A stretch of 64,000 nucleotides of DNA from Welwitschia mirabilis (GCA_051453625.1 JBOZIK010000001.1:17689140-17753139), one strand, 5' to 3'; positions 25,429-38,640 are shown, counted from the stretch's first letter. Made by a program: numbers and translations. The notes: generated by a model not told the origin, from the letters alone.

Positions 25429-27335
25429 AGTATTTATTCATATAACTTACTATAATAGAAGTGATATTAGTTAATTAGCAGTGGCTAACATGAATATCAA
25501 AATCATTATATGAAAGCTTATCATTCCCATTACATATTCTAAAGGTATTAACAGATCACCCATAAGGGTATACTACTAACCCTACTCTACAATCATGGGT
25601 TAGGAAATATTTGTTATTAAATTTCACATTAACCATGTTTCAATATTAAATAAAGCCAATAATTACTTTGAAATATTATTCATTTTATTATTTTATTTTT
25701 AATTGAAAATAACATTGCAATCTTATTTTTGAATTTATTCAATATCCTACTCCTTTTCTTTATATATTAGGATGCTACTTTATAGTCTCCAAACTAGTCT
25801 TAGTCAGAATCATTGTATCTTGTAGTGAATCTATAGATACCAAATTAGTTCTAGAGAGAAACTTAACATCCTCTAGTAATTCTATAGAAGTAAAATTAGT
25901 CTTAAATAGAATCCTAACACCCTATAAGACACTAGTAGAATTATTTGCAATTTTTAAAATGAAGTTAAGTACTTACAAGGCTAAAACAATATACTTATCA
26001 TGAATCTTAAATGTCTTTAACAAAAAACTGTATATCAAATTCATAGTTGTAAATACTTTAAAAAATAAAGAAGAAGTTGTAGAAGAAGTGTTTATGAAGA
26101 AAATTAAAAATCTATTATTAAAGAAGTAGAATAATAATTTGGAACTAAAGACGATGATCTACTATTGAATCTTAAAAAATAAAATGTATTTTAATTTTAA
26201 GACTTCATTAGTGCATCTTAACTTTAAAGTCTATGGGTAATTCAAAATTGATATTCAAATTTTCAAGTATGCATTTCTAGTTTCTTAGAGTTTTCAAATG
26301 TTTAGCACAATAAATGAAGTAAGTCAAAAAACCAAAATGACTCTAGAATTTGTACTTACATCTAGACAAAACATATATGGCAATTATATAATTTTCATTC
26401 TATAGGGACCTTCCCAAAATTAAATTATTTATTTAAGTAATCATGATGGTTGTACTTCAAAGTGTAGGTATAATCACTAAAATCCTTAAGGTCAACATTT
26501 CCATTTAGTGGTAAAGATGAGTAGCATACAAATAGATGAAAAATTAGCTATTTTCCCCTTACATTTATGTGTTATTTAAAGAATCTTTATTTATCTAAAG
26601 AATGTTATGTAATTATTCTCTTTATCCTAATCATCATATTTTCAATATAAACTTTTCTAATCAATCATCCTTCTTAAACCCATGATTCTAATGTTTTTGG
26701 ACCTACACTTATGCACTTTATATGGAACTCTTTCATCTTCTATTAGTGTTAATATCTCATTGTTTCTTAAAATTTGGTTTTTAGCCATTTTTAAAATGTT
26801 TTTCGTTTAGTTATAAGTAGTACTATTCGCTACACATTTAAATCTTTTTCCTTCAGCAACTTACTTAATATTATTTGATATAATATTATTAATATTCAAA
26901 ATAGTTGTTGAGGGAATAGCCATTATTTTGAAATATACTAGTATAAGGCTAGTTGGATAATATCTACTCTTGAAATTTTATATATTCTAGTTGAAAGAAA
27001 AGAAAGGAGGACATTAGTAAGAAAAACCAAAAATACTACATGGTTATGATAATGACATGTTTCATCATGATGTTTTAATCCTCATTTTTTCCTTCCTAAG
27101 TAAGGTAGGAGTTCTTTATAGAGAGTTATACAAAATCCCTAAGATGTTAATTTCCTCTTAATACATTTCTAATAAGTTGTATCTCAACTTAACTTGATGT
27201 AATAAAAGAAAGATTTTTGGAATTATAATAGTTGAAAAATTTTTAAAAACATAAAAACATGCAAAAGAAAGAATACATTTGAATTAGATTCCTTAGTTAG
27301 TTTTTTAAAATTTATAATTATTTGGATTTTTCATA
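25429..27335. other. Unassigned AT-rich DNA
   Basis: No domain was recognised on either strand. A minus-strand TATATAAAGA word near 25755 and the sequence density could mark an old LTR, but no second copy was found in the window. Confidence 0.5.
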
Positions 27336-27640
27336 TCATTTTGCAAATTTAGTTAGAATGTATAAGTAATGTATCTTATCAATCCATCTAAGTATTTCAA
27401 TATATGAATTGTGAACTTCATGTTGGTTTCTTTTGGAGAATGNNNNNNNNNNNNNNNNNNNNNNNNNNNNNNNNNNNNNNNNNNNNNNNNNNNNNNNNNN
27501 NNNNNNNNNNNNNNNNNNNNNNNNNNNNNNNNNNNNNNNNNNAATGTATTTTATCATTCCATCTAAATATTTTAATATATGAATTATGAACTTCATGTTG
27601 GTTTCTTTTGGAGAATGCATTACTCTTACCTTAGTCCAAT
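27336..27640 (-). pseudogene. Ty1/copia RNase H-proximal fragment
   Basis: The minus strand reads MHSPKETNMKFIIHILKYLD, which matches the strongly conserved F-M-x-x-P-x-x-x-H-M-x-A-x-x-R-I-L-R-Y-L-K segment between the RT and RNase H of plant copia elements. The same stretch occurs on both sides of the gap at 27443-27542 (27368-27442 and 27543-27618), with a one-base frame difference. No LTR or other copia domain is attached. It probably belongs to an insertion into, or next to, the minus-strand gypsy RT that starts at 27905. Confidence 0.65.
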
Positions 27641-27904
27641 CTTTTTCATATACTCTAGCATAACTTTCTATATAATATAATCATACATCTTAGAAGAAAT
27701 AATGGTTAGAAACTAAAACAATATTATTTTAAAATCTAAGGTAGAAAGAAAACCTATAATAAGATAAAATATATTTTATATGCTAAAATTAATTAAAAAT
27801 ATTANNNNNNNNNNNNNNNNNNNNNNNNNNNNNNNNNNNNNNNNNNNNNNNNNNNNNNNNNNNNNNNNNNNNNNNNNNNNNNNNNNNNNNNNNNNNNNNN
27901 NNNN

Positions 27905-28388
27905 TAAAAATTGCTATCAAATTTGAGGAATTTTGATTTATAAATGTATGTATAAAAATGCGAATACATATAAAGGTATTTTATATTGATCTTTAAGAGA
28001 AGTTACTATCTAATTATATCCTAAATATTTATTTAGAAAATATAAATATCTATGACTCACTAGTCTTTCCAAGATTTAATAAATAATAGATAAGTGAAAT
28101 TTTTTGTTGTGAGTAATATCCACTTTGATTATAACTAGTTCATTATTCTCATTCTTAATTATTATAATTCTTAAACTTCTTAGAGATAGTTATGTAGGAT
28201 TCATTCATTGACTATTACAAATTAGATAAGTAATGCTAGCATCTAGTAATATTAAGACTTCATTCATCACTAATTCATTTTTAATAGGGTTAAGTTTACC
28301 CTAATATTTGTACTAAGTTTTGAAATTTCTTTCAAGTATATTATGTACATACATATAATAGGATTAATTTCTTTCAACCTTTGAATAG
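27905..28388 (-). pseudogene. Gy-M2 reverse transcriptase, 5' part (left of the Gy-P1 insertion)
   Basis: Reading the minus strand from 28383 downwards gives LKEINPIICMYIIYLKE, MNEVLILLDASITYLI (family L-L-D-A-G-I-I-Y-P-I), IIIIKNENNELV, then ILERLVSHRYLYFL and KYLGYN (family I-D-Q-x-L-E-R-L-A-G-H-x-Y-Y-C-F-L-D-G-Y-S-G-Y-N-Q-I). The DG of the first catalytic motif reads Asn-Lys. It is cut by the gap at 27805. Its upstream half lies 12 kb away at 40537-42060, on the other side of Gy-P1. Confidence 0.8.
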
Positions 28389-30409
28389 TAAATAACATGC
28401 AAAAATTAACAGTTACTTCAAGGAATGAAGGCCTTATTAACATATTTAATTACTTATCATAATGGTTTTATGTCTTTATTATGCTTATAGTCATGGAAAT
28501 CCAGTTTTAATAACAAACTACCTTAACACTACTATTTTAGGAGATAAATATGTCATTAAAAACATTATGAAAGAAGATGAAGTTGTGTTAAGCATAATTG
28601 GTGATGGCACTACTTCTAGAAGTAGTGGTAAAATTTAATTAAAGTAGAATAATGCCAAACTCACATTCTTAATTTCTCTTATTACAAGTAATATGTCCCA
28701 ATCATTTCTAAAAATATAAGATGAATGAAGAATATTTTCTAAGGAGAGCCCCTCAATTTGATTCCATGACTAAAGAATGACTTTACATACTTTGGGAGTT
28801 ATTTAGAATGACATTATTAGGACTTTAAAATCCTAATTATAAATTCTAATTATAGCATATAAATATCCTAACTTTCTTTACTTGAAATCAAGCATTCCAT
28901 ATTATATCATTATCAAAGACATTGGAGATTTAGTCATGAGTTACTTCTAAGCATCTCATAGGAATGTGCTAACTACTAAGCTAGCATGATGCTTCTTTAT
29001 TTAGCATGATTACATTTTTAGATTATAAGCTTTTCTATTTTGAATAGTAAAGTATTACATGTTCTTGGTGAATTTCTTTGATATTAAGTTGTGATTGTTT
29101 CATACTTGTTATACTTAGGATTAACTAAGGCACCCTTTTACATTAATCTATTTAGTGATTCTCCTTTTCATTTTAAACTGCATAACTTGAAGGTTTATTT
29201 AATAGATCTTGGGAGATCCTTATTTTTCATGCTTATTTTATTCTTGTTGTGTAGGCTAGGTGGATTAGATATATCCCTTCATGTCTATGATAGATGAGAT
29301 GATGCCATTTTACTTAAGCTTGAACTACATTAGCACTCATATTCATGATGGATTATATCATTGTACTTGAGTTAAAAGTAAAATATACATGATTTCACTT
29401 TAGTAATTATGTTTTTATATGAATTTATTATGTTAGTTTTACCATTCTTAGATCTCTTATATCATTTCACTCTTTATTACTCATTGTTATTATGCTTGCT
29501 TTATTGATAGCTTTTATTATCTGTCTCTATGAAAAAATGCTACTGAGAGTGTATGATAAATAGAAGTCCTAGTATTCTTGGTAAAAGTTTGCTTTGTTCA
29601 TATAAGATTTATATCCCTAGGGGGATCTTACTATTTATCATACATTAACAAAGATACAAGCATAGCCAGATTTCACCATGAATGGTATTTTGGANNNNNN
29701 NNNNNNNNNNNNNNNNNNNNNNNNNNNNNNNNNNNNNNNNNNNNNNNNNNNNNNNNNNNNNNNNNNNNNNNNNNNNNNNNNNNNNNNNNNNNNNTGTTGC
29801 GATTGTTTCATACTTGTTATACTTAGGATTAGCTAAGGCATCCTTTTACTCTTAATCTGTTTAGTGATTCTTCTTTTCATTTTATCTTGCATAACTTAAA
29901 GGTTTATTTGATAGATCTTTGGAGATCCTTATTTTTCATGCTTATTTTATTCTTGTTATGTAGGCTAGGTGGATTAGATATACCCCTTCAAGTCTATGAT
30001 AGATGAGATGATGCCATTTTACTTAAGATTGGACTACATTAGCACCCATATTCTTGATGGATTATATCATTGTACTTGATTTGAAAGTAAAATATAGATG
30101 ATTTCACTTTAGTACTTATGTTTTTATATGAATTTAATATGTTAGTTTTAGTGATATATCCCATTCTTAGATCTCTCATATCATTTCACTCTTTATTACT
30201 CATTGTTATTATGCTTGCTTTATTGATATCTTTTATTATCTGTCTCTAGAAAAAAATGCTACTGAGATTGTGTGATAAATAGAAGTCCTAGTATTCTTGA
30301 TAAAAGTTGGCCTTGGCCATATAAGATTTGTATCCCTAGGGGGATCTTGCTATTTATCATACATTAACAAAGATATAAGCATAGCCATATTTCATCATAA
30401 ATGATATTT
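28389..30409 (+). repeat. Gy-P1 5' LTR (family LTR-A), inflated by a duplication
   Basis: It aligns with 38641-40536 and with 63222-64000. Shared landmarks are TCAAGGAAT about 35-40 bases in, a TATA box, and the ACTTGTTAT...CTTAGGATT block. The TG at its start has decayed. 29086-29694 is repeated at 29795-30411 around a gap, so the true LTR is about 1.3 kb. It ends near CATAAAT just before the primer site. Confidence 0.85.
28858..28865 (+). promoter_or_regulatory. TATA box of the Gy-P1 5' LTR
   Basis: TATAAATA followed by TCC lies 469 bases after the LTR start. The 3' LTR has the same TATAAATATCC word at 39110, also 469 bases after its start. Identical position in two otherwise diverged LTRs supports a real core promoter and also the LTR boundary chosen. 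Confidence 0.6.
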
Positions 30410-30411
30410 TG
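29086..30411 (+). repeat. Duplicated LTR segment flanking a 100-N gap (29086-29694 / 29795-30411)
   Basis: About 610 bases of the LTR 3' half are present twice around the gap at 29695-29794. In the first 190 bases I count roughly 13 differences, about 7 percent. The first copy already runs into the start of the primer site (TTTTGGA), so this is a duplication of locus sequence and not two LTRs. Confidence 0.9.
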
Positions 30412-30428
30412 GCATTATTACTAGGAAT
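30410..30428 (+). promoter_or_regulatory. Degraded tRNA-Asp primer-binding site of Gy-P1
   Basis: TGGCATTATTACTAGGAAT follows the LTR end. The usual site of Athila/Tat-type elements, complementary to the 3' end of tRNA-Asp, is TGGCGCCGTTGCCGGGGA. Most differences turn a C to T or a G to A, as expected from cytosine deamination on either strand. It would prime minus-strand DNA synthesis in a live element. Confidence 0.65.
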
Positions 30429-30429
30429 A

Positions 30430-31619
30430 GCAATATGGTAGCTATAATGGGACATGCATAGAATTTACTTTTTTGTACCCTTTTTAGTTTTTGAGTTTTT
30501 TCCTTTTTAATTTTTTTCTAGACTAGTCACTTACTAGTGTTTTTTCCTTTTTCTTTCTTTCCTTTTTTTTAATCATTAGTGGATTGGTATTAATCATGGC
30601 TAATACTTAATTGATCGAACTAACCTAGTGACTTCTTTTTTTTCTTTTCTTTTTATTTCTTTTTTTACTTTCTTTCCTTGAAAGTGTTATATAGTATATC
30701 AAATTTTGTTGTAGGCATTAATATTTTGAAGGTTTGAATAAAATAAATCTAGAGAAAAATAACAAAAAGGTTTCTTTATTCTATCTATATTCTCTCTCTA
30801 TCATATCTTCTCTTAACTCTTTCCTTCTTTATCTCAAGTAACTTCCTCACTAGGTACTTGAAGATAAGTTTTAAAGAAGAACTTTATCAGTAAAAATATC
30901 AAAGAAGTTCTTTAGTAATTACATTATTTATCTCTATAATTTTCATTTCTTGCATTATCTTACATTTGTATTTTTATTATTACATTAGCACTTATCGAAA
31001 CCTATATTAAATATTTATCTATTAGTCAATTGAACTGATCTATCTTTTGAGATTATTATTTTTATTGATTGCTTTACTATCATATTTTTTAAAATGGCTT
31101 TATGCCATCTTACTATTACCACTATTTTCCTTCATTGGCACTGCCAGATTCTTGCATTAAGTTACTTTTATATTTTGAGAAAATTATGTTTACAGCATCT
31201 TGAACCTTCTCGCTTATCATGTGCATTCAGAAATATAACTTATCTTAACTAGTTTATCCAATGTAGTAAATAGATTTTACCCAAACATCTTAAACATAAA
31301 CTATGATGCTTGCTCCTTTATCCAAAACTATGAAGTTCATGTTTCATTTTGTTTTTAAACTTCTCATATCTTTAGATATGATGATTCATCTATACTATAT
31401 GTTTGTGAGTCCTAATATCCTTTACTTCCTGAAGCTTAAGAATTCTCTTCAAATTCCTTAGAAGCTATACTCCATAAATTTATAAAACATAACACCTTTT
31501 TAATGATTCTTAATAACAATTTAAACTTTAAATATATTCTACTTTATAGACACTTAAATAAATTATGTAATAAACATATAAAATTATGACTCAAATTATT
31601 AAGATAGTTAACTAACAAG
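30430..31619. other. Gy-P1 leader; gag and protease not seen
   Basis: This holds T-rich runs (30535-30670) and A-rich leader-like sequence. I looked for the gag motifs seen in Gy-P2 and Gy-M3 (F-F-P-x-S-x-T, E-x-W-E-R-F-K-D-L-L) and for the protease D-L-G-A-S and I-L-G-R-P-F-L-A motifs in all plus frames and found none. A normal gag-protease part needs about 2 kb more than is available. Confidence 0.6.
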
Positions 31620-33250
31620 ATGAAGAAAATCCTTTTCCTAGAACCTGATCATAGGAGTCTCAAAGAAAGTAATAATAGTCTAAGTAGTAAAATCCAAATC
31701 ATCTCATTCTTTCTTGATAGTTTTGGACCCATTTCCTTGTGTAAGCTAGAGTTAAATATGAGTTGTAAGGATAAGCTTATTATTAAATTAAAATCATTAT
31801 CCAATGATCTTAAATATGTCTTCCTTAAAGAATATTTGAATTATCTTATAGTGATTAGCTTAATATAAACTCTTATCTAATAGGATGCTTTGCTCAACCT
31901 TTTAAAGAAACATAAGCAATGCATTAGGGGCATTAATCCTAATATTTTCATTCATCATACCATCTTAAGAATAATGCTAAAATAAGCATTAAATCCTAAT
32001 GAAGGATTAACCCCATAGTAAAAGAAGTTATAAAAATGAGGTGAATAAAATTTTAGATAATAACATTATATATCCTATTTCTAATAGCAATTGGATAAGT
32101 CCAACTCAAATCATAGCTAATGATGATAAAGTTAGACTAGTAGGTAATGAACATAATAAATGTATCCCTACTAGGCCTATCATAAAATGGAGAATGTGCA
32201 TAAACTGTAGGAAACTTAATGATTTGACTAAGAAAGATCATTTTCCTTTACTCTTTTCTAATTAAATCCTTAAGACGTTAGCTATACACCCCTTTTACTA
32301 TTTCTTATATGGATACTTAGGTTATAATTGAATAGAAATTGCCTTTAAATACTAAGAGAAAACTTATTTCAATTTTTCTTATGAAAATTTTCCCTATAAA
32401 CAAGTTCCCTTTGAAGTTTTTAATGCACTTGTTATCTTTCAACATTGTATGCTTGGTTTTTTTTCCCAATATTTTATAAATCTATGTTAAAATATCTAAG
32501 GATGACTTCTTAATATATGGAAATATTTTGAGCATTGTCCTATAAATCATGATCTTTTTATTGTTAAATGCACTGAAAAATGTTTAGTCCTAAATTGTGA
32601 AAAGTGCCACTTTATAGTAAATATGGATATTGTATTAGGCCAAAACATTTCTAAGGGTGAAACCTAAGTAAACCTTATAAATCTTTCTTTGATTACTCAC
32701 TTTCCTTCCTTATAAAAGGTTAAGGATGTTAGATCTTTTCTTGAATATGTAAACACTATATAGAATTCATTGATAATTTTAGAAAAATTGGTAAACCTAT
32801 TTGTGATATTTGGGAAAAAAGATGTTATTTTTTAGTGGAATTATAAATGCTAAAAATATTTTGACTAACTCAAAAATCAAACATAGTTTATCATCTATCA
32901 TTAAATCACCTAATTTATCATTAGTATTTAAGCTTATGTGTGATCCAAGTGGCTATGTAGTTGGTGTTGTTTCTATGACAAAAATGAAGAAGAAATCCAT
33001 AGTCATTTACTATGAAGTAAATCCCTAATGTAATTACACTATCACTAAGAAATAGCTCCTAGCAATTTTATTTGCTTTACAAACATTTAGGCAATATCTT
33101 TTAGGATCTAAGATTATATTCTACATAAGAATGATATCAAGCCTATACTTATCATAGGGGGGGCTCCTACTATAATAATTTGACCTTGAAATTAAGGACA
33201 TAAAAGATTGGATTTAAACATGTAGTTTTTTATTACTTATCTTGTATCTC
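31620..33250 (+). pseudogene. Gy-P1 RT and RNase H (with protease-RT linker)
   Basis: The linker (31620-31868) ends IIKLKSLSNDLKYVFL, the family's E-L-K-P-L-P-x-H-L-K-Y-A-F-L. RT opens at 32041 with ILDNNIIYPISNSNWISPTQ, then CIPTRP, WRMCINCRKLN and KKDHFPL. The fingers continue as YYFLYGYLGYN. The catalytic box at about 32493-32530 reads KDDFLIYGN, keeping both Asp. CEKCHFIV, DIVLGQNISKG and VKDVRSFLEYV follow near 32600-32750. RNase H is weaker, with an M-C-D-P-S-G-Y-V-V-G-V-V box at 32937-32970, where the family has C-D-A-S-D-x-A-I-G-A-V-L. Stops are often TAG/TAA at expected Gln codons. Confidence 0.88.
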
Positions 33251-35437
33251 TCATAATTACTTAAAAGGAATTACTTCCATTGATGATTCATTTCTTGAAT
33301 TAGTTTCTTTCTCCATCTCTAAAGCACGTTGATATTGCTAACTATCTTGTTTCTAGAATTATGCCTTCCCATTGGACCCTTAATGAAAAAAGAAAATTCT
33401 TGAGTTATGTAAAATATTTCTTTTGGGGTTATCCTTACCTTTTCAAATACTATCCTAAGTAAATCATTTGAAGATGCATTTCTCAAAGTGAGATACAAAA
33501 CATTCTTAAATTATATCATTCAGAAATAAGTGGTGCTTACTTATCCTCTAATAAAGTTACTACCTATATGTTTGAGTTTATACTTTATTAGCTTATCATC
33601 TTTAAGGATTTATATCTTTTCTCTAAATTATGTAAAAATTATTAGAAACTTAAGAGTCTTGATAGAAGGGCCATAATTCCTTTGAATCTAATATTGATTG
33701 TAGAACCATTCAATGGAAAGGAAATTGATTTTGAAGAATCTTATTCATCTTCTAATGAACATTAATTATGTTAGTAGGTGTTGACTTTATTATCAAATTG
33801 ATAGAATCTTGTGCTTATAAGCATGATGATGCCAAAACTATAGTGTAAGTTTTAAAGAATAACATTTTTACTATCTTTGGCTACTCTTGGTGCTTGATTA
33901 ATGATGATGGTATTCATTCTTATAACAAATCTTTAATAATGTATTAACTAAGTGTGAGATCATTCATAGGGTTGTAACACCATATCATCCCTAAACTAGT
34001 GGATAAATAGAAGTTACCAATAGTGAAATAAAGAAAATATTTCAAAACATGGTAAGTGTGAAATCATTCATAGGGTTGTAACACCATATAACTAGNNNNN
34101 NNNNNNNNNNNNNNNNNNNNNNNNNNNNNNNNNNNNNNNNNNNNNNNNNNNNNNNNNNNNNNNNNNNNNNNNNNNNNNNNNNNNNNNNNNNNNNNTCTAC
34201 TGGAATTATAAATGTTGACAATATTTTGACTAACTCAAAAATCAAACATAATTTATCATGTATCATTTAACCACCTAATTTATCATTAGTATTTAAGCTT
34301 ATGTGTGATGCAAGTGACTATGTAGTTGGTGTTGTTTCTATGATAAAAAATGAAGAAGAAATCCATAGTCATTTACTATGATAGTAAACCCCTAATGCAA
34401 TTACATTTTCACTAAGAAATAGCTCCTAGCAATTTTTTTTGCTTTAGAAACATTTAGGCAATATCTTCTAGGATTTAATATTATATTCTACACAAGAAAG
34501 ATATCAAGGTTATACTTATCATGGGTGGGGCAGGAGGGGGGTGGAGGTTGCTCCTATTATAACAATTTGACCTTAAAATTAAGGACATAAAAGACTAGAT
34601 TTAAACATGTAGTATTTGATTACTTGTCTTGTATCTCTCATAATGACTTAAAAGGAATTAATTCCATTGATGATTCATTTCTTGAATTAGTTTCTTTCTC
34701 CATCTCTAAAGCACCTTGGTATTGCTAACTATCTTGTTCTAGAATTATGCCTTCTCATTGAACCCTGAATGAAAAAAGAAAATTCTTGCGTTATGCAAAA
34801 TATTTCTTTTGGGGTTATCCTTACTTTTCAAATACTATCCTACGTAAATCATTTGAAGATGCATTTCTCAAAGTGAGATTTAAAACATTCTTAAATTATA
34901 TCATTCAAAAATAAGTAGTGCTTACGTCTCCTCTAACAAAGTTGGTACCTGTATGTTTTAGTTTAGACTTTATTAGCTTATCATCTTTAAGGATTTATAT
35001 CTCTTCTCTAAATTATGTAAAAATTATTAAAAACTTAAGAGTCTTGGTAGAAGGGACATAATGCCTTTGAATCCAATATTGATTGTAGAACCATTTAATG
35101 GAAAGGAAATTGATTTTAAAGAATCTTATCCATCTTTTAATGAACATTAATAATGTTAGTAGGTGTTGATTTTATTACCAAATTGATAGAAACTTGTGCT
35201 TACAAGCATGATGATGACAAAACTATAGTGTAATTTTTGAAGAGTAACATTTTTACTATCTTTGACTACACTGGGTTCTTGATTAGTGATGATGGTATTC
35301 ATTCTTATAATAAATCTTTAAGAATGTATTAACTAAGTGTGAGATCACTCATAGGGTTGTAACACCATATCATCCCTAAACTAGTGGACAAATAGAAGTT
35401 ATCAATAGTGAAATAAAGAAAATCTTTCAAAACATGG
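32833..35437 (+). repeat. Duplicated RNase H-integrase segment flanking a 100-N gap (32833-34050 / 34197-35437)
   Basis: About 1.2 kb is present on both sides of the gap at 34096-34195. The left copy ends with an extra 45-base partial repeat (34051-34095, CATTCATAGGGTTGTAACAC) that is a third fragment of the same segment, so the left edge is itself rearranged. A G-rich insertion distinguishes the right copy. Confidence 0.9.
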
Positions 35438-35930
35438 TAAGTTAAACTAGAAAGGAATTGGTTCTACAAACTACATGCCATCTTGTGGGCCTATATGATA
35501 GCTTATAAAACCATTTTAAGAATGTTACCCTATAGAGTAGTTTATGGAAAAACCATCATCTTCTTATAGAACTTGAACATAAATCATATTATGCCATCAA
35601 ACACATGAACATTGACCCTAATATGGCAAGTAAAAATAAAATTAACTAACTCAATGAACTAGATGACATTAGAAATGATTCTTATAAAAACATGAATCTT
35701 AACAAAGAAAAGATGAAAATTATTTATGAGAAACATATTCAACAAAAGACATTTCAAGAAGGAAACTTGATTTTGCTATACAACTTTTAGTTACATTTGT
35801 TTCTAGGGAAGCTAGTTTTTAAGCAATTTGATTATTACATAGTTAAGCAAGTATTGTCTCATGGTGCTTTCCTCATAGAAACCCCAAAATCCACTGTCAA
35901 TTCAAAGTAAATAGTCATTGCCTAAAACTT
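33290..35930 (+). pseudogene. Gy-P1 integrase (duplicated) with intact C-terminal part
   Basis: The linker before integrase reads DIANYLVSRIMPSHWTLNEK at about 33332-33390. YFFWGYPYLFKYY and a degraded HHCC region follow. Core motifs appear near 33780 and again near 35160, both weak. After the duplication the integrase C-terminus is well preserved: LLIELEHKSYYAIKHMN (about 35560), LNELDDIRNDSYKN (about 35652), YEKHIQQKTFQEGNLILLYN and LFLGKL (about 35725-35815). These match the plant gypsy pattern V-E-L-E-H-K-A-Y-W-A-I...L-N-E-L-D-E-I-R...L-F-P-G-K-L. The final part near 35895 reads Val-Asn-Ser-Lys, the family's V-N-G-H-R-L-K tail. Confidence 0.85.
34523..34547 (+). other. G-rich tract, possible G-quadruplex
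   Basis: A run of G tracts (GGG, GGGG, GG, GGGGGG, GG, GG separated by one to three bases) stands out in AT-rich DNA. The duplicate locus at 33157-33164 has only one simple run of eight G. The difference lies inside otherwise matching copies, so the tract has expanded or contracted since they split, or it is a sequencing problem. Confidence 0.5.
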
Positions 35931-35989
35931 TACCATCCACCCCTCCCATCAATGCATGAGTTCATGAGACTTATTGATCTTGTTTAATA

Positions 35990-38624
35990 ACCCTTTATAT
36001 CATTCATTAATAAAGTAATCCTTGTCATCTATATCTTGCATTCTTGCTTAAAGTTTATATATCTTAGACCTTCAATTTGGAGTCCAGGGAAAAAAGATGG
36101 ATTTACTTAACTCATGATATTTTCTTTATTTTAAAGCATTCATGGGAATGATATTATTTATATCTTAGGATAATGAGCCAATGATCCCTTTTATGTGGTA
36201 TAAACACAAAAAGAACATAGTAAAGAAAACAAAGAAAAGTCTTAAATCTCTTTAGCACATTTTTATAATCATTTCTATTAGGTTTAGTTAACTACATCAG
36301 GACTATGAACACCTATTGGTAATGCAACTATAATGATTCATTTGTAATAAATTCATCTTATATTAGGGTTATAGATGCTTGCTAGTAATGTAGCATTAAA
36401 TCCTTCTTATATAGCATGTTAAATATATTGAAAGGAAGGATCATAACACTAAATGATTAATATGGTTAAATGCTTGAAACTTATATGTCCATGTAATAGG
36501 AAGAAAAAAGAATGAAACTAAGGTACAATCAGATGTTTCTAGTGGTGTATTCTCTTTAAACAATTATCACTTAAGGTTTGTTAGCTACTCTTATCTTGCA
36601 AATTCTTACCTCTTCNNNNNNNNNNNNNNNNNNNNNNNNNNNNNNNNNNNNNNNNNNNNNNNNNNNNNNNNNNNNNNNNNNNNNNNNNNNNNNNNNNNNN
36701 NNNNNNNNNNNNNNNTGATTAATATGGTTAAATTCTTAAAACTTAGATGCCCATGGAATAGGAAGGAAAAGGAATGGAACTAAGATGCAATTAGATGTTT
36801 CTAGTGGTGTATTCCCTTTAAACAATTATAACTTAAGGTTCCATAGATACTCTTATCTTACAAATTCTTACCTCTTCTTTACTTTACATTGTTATGATAA
36901 ATATCCACCAATAGAACTTCAAAATTCCCTAAAAATAATTTTTCTTAATTAATAGTCGATTTTTCTTTATTTTTATCTTATTTACTTGTTAGTTGCATGG
37001 TACCATCATACTCCCCCNNNNNNNNNNNNNNNNNNNNNNNNNNNNNNNNNNNNNNNNNNNNNNNNNNNNNNNNNNNNNNNNNNNNNNNNNNNNNNNNNNN
37101 NNNNNNNNNNNNNNNNNTTACTGTACATTATTATGATAAATATCTAGTAATAGAACTTCAAAAATCCCCAAAAATAATTTTTCTTAATTAATAGTCCATT
37201 TTTCTTTATTTTTATCTTATTTACTCATTAGTTGCATGGTACCATCATAATCCCCCTTATTGCATCCATTTACCACATGTCATGTTCATCAATTTTATCT
37301 TCCCTTTTTAAAGCATCGAGGAGGCAAATTTGTTTTTTTGTTATAAAAGTTCACCATTTAAAAATTAAACACTTAAAAATATAATTCAAATTATTGATGA
37401 TAGTTAAAAGATCTCATGAATTAACTTTCCATTCCTACCAAGACATAGTATTTCAAAATCTACCTAGTCACGTACATAAGGTTTTTGAAAATTTTACATT
37501 ACATGATATCATGTAATTAACATATTATCTATCTTTATTATTCTAGCTAATGACATCATCTGTCCTTCTTGGTTCCATCATTTATCCATGTCTACCTCAA
37601 TCCAGCTTCTAAGTATGGCATTTTCATAAGATTTTGTATATCATAGCTTGCTAGTAAATCTAAAATAGATTTCTAGAAATATCTATTTTCTTGAAACATC
37701 TCCACTCCATTTCTCTTTATCTCTTACACTATTTCACTCTTATGTATCTATATTTTTTAGTTATAATAATTGTGTTGTACTTACATCTTACTTTGTTGGA
37801 ATGTCTTTTAAATGTAATAGAAAATAATTATGAATTTCTATTTTTATAAATTTTATTTTAACTCTAAATTAACACTTTACTAAAAAATTCTTAATTCATC
37901 TCTAAGTATTTGAAATATAAGATTTGATGTGTAGCTCTTAATAGAGCTAACACCACCATCCTCCCTCATTGGCACTATCATCCTAACCTACACAAACAAA
38001 GTTTCTTCTTACATAGACATTATACATTATATTTTTTGTGTTTCTAACACTTGAATTTCTATTAAAAATTTATAAAAATTAAGTAACTGATATTCATCAT
38101 TTAGTCCTCCATTTCAAAATCATGACATTTATTTCTCATTCTTCTTTCTTTCATTTTCTGACCTTTTATGTAGTCATACATTTTATATTCAAATGTTTAA
38201 GACCTCATAACCAAATATTTACCCTTGATTTTTAGTTTTTCATTTGGATTAGTTTGCTTTTCATTTTCTCTAATTTAATCATGCATTAACACATTTTCTT
38301 TTTAGTAAATTTCCTTTCTAGCTCATTCTAGACCACATTAGCACATGCGTCATTTAATCCTCATTATGTTTACATTTAATTTTTCACTTTTAAAACTTTG
38401 AGAACAAAGTTTAGCCCTCATTGGAGGAAGTGGCATTTTTACCTAAGTACTTACTTCACATGCTCTATCTTTTACTTAAGTGTAATTTCATAGTACATTG
38501 GCCTTTCCCCCTCCCCCTACCCCAAAATATCTCTTTATTTTTTTGTACTTGGTTGAGTTGGTTTGCAATTTTTGCCATATTATATTATTTTTTGACACTA
38601 TTTTTTTCACTAGTGGGCTAATAA
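35990..38624 (+). other. Gy-P1 3' non-coding region
   Basis: There is no frame. Two gap-flanking duplications occur (36456-36615 with 36716-36875, and 36883-37017 with 37118-37255). The first third matches the post-integrase region of Gy-P2: both carry GGTTTAGTTAA/GGTTTGGTTAA words, GATGCTTGCTAGTA, and TAAATGCTTGAAA at similar spacing (36285-36480 here, 49190-49390 there). This shared 3' region ties the two elements to one family. Confidence 0.65.
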
Positions 38625-38640
38625 AGGATAGGTTAAGGGG
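38625..38640 (+). promoter_or_regulatory. Polypurine tract of Gy-P1
   Basis: AAGGATAGGTTAAGGGG directly precedes the 3' LTR. A purine-rich tract at this place primes plus-strand DNA synthesis in LTR elements. Two T pairs interrupt it. Confidence 0.5.
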
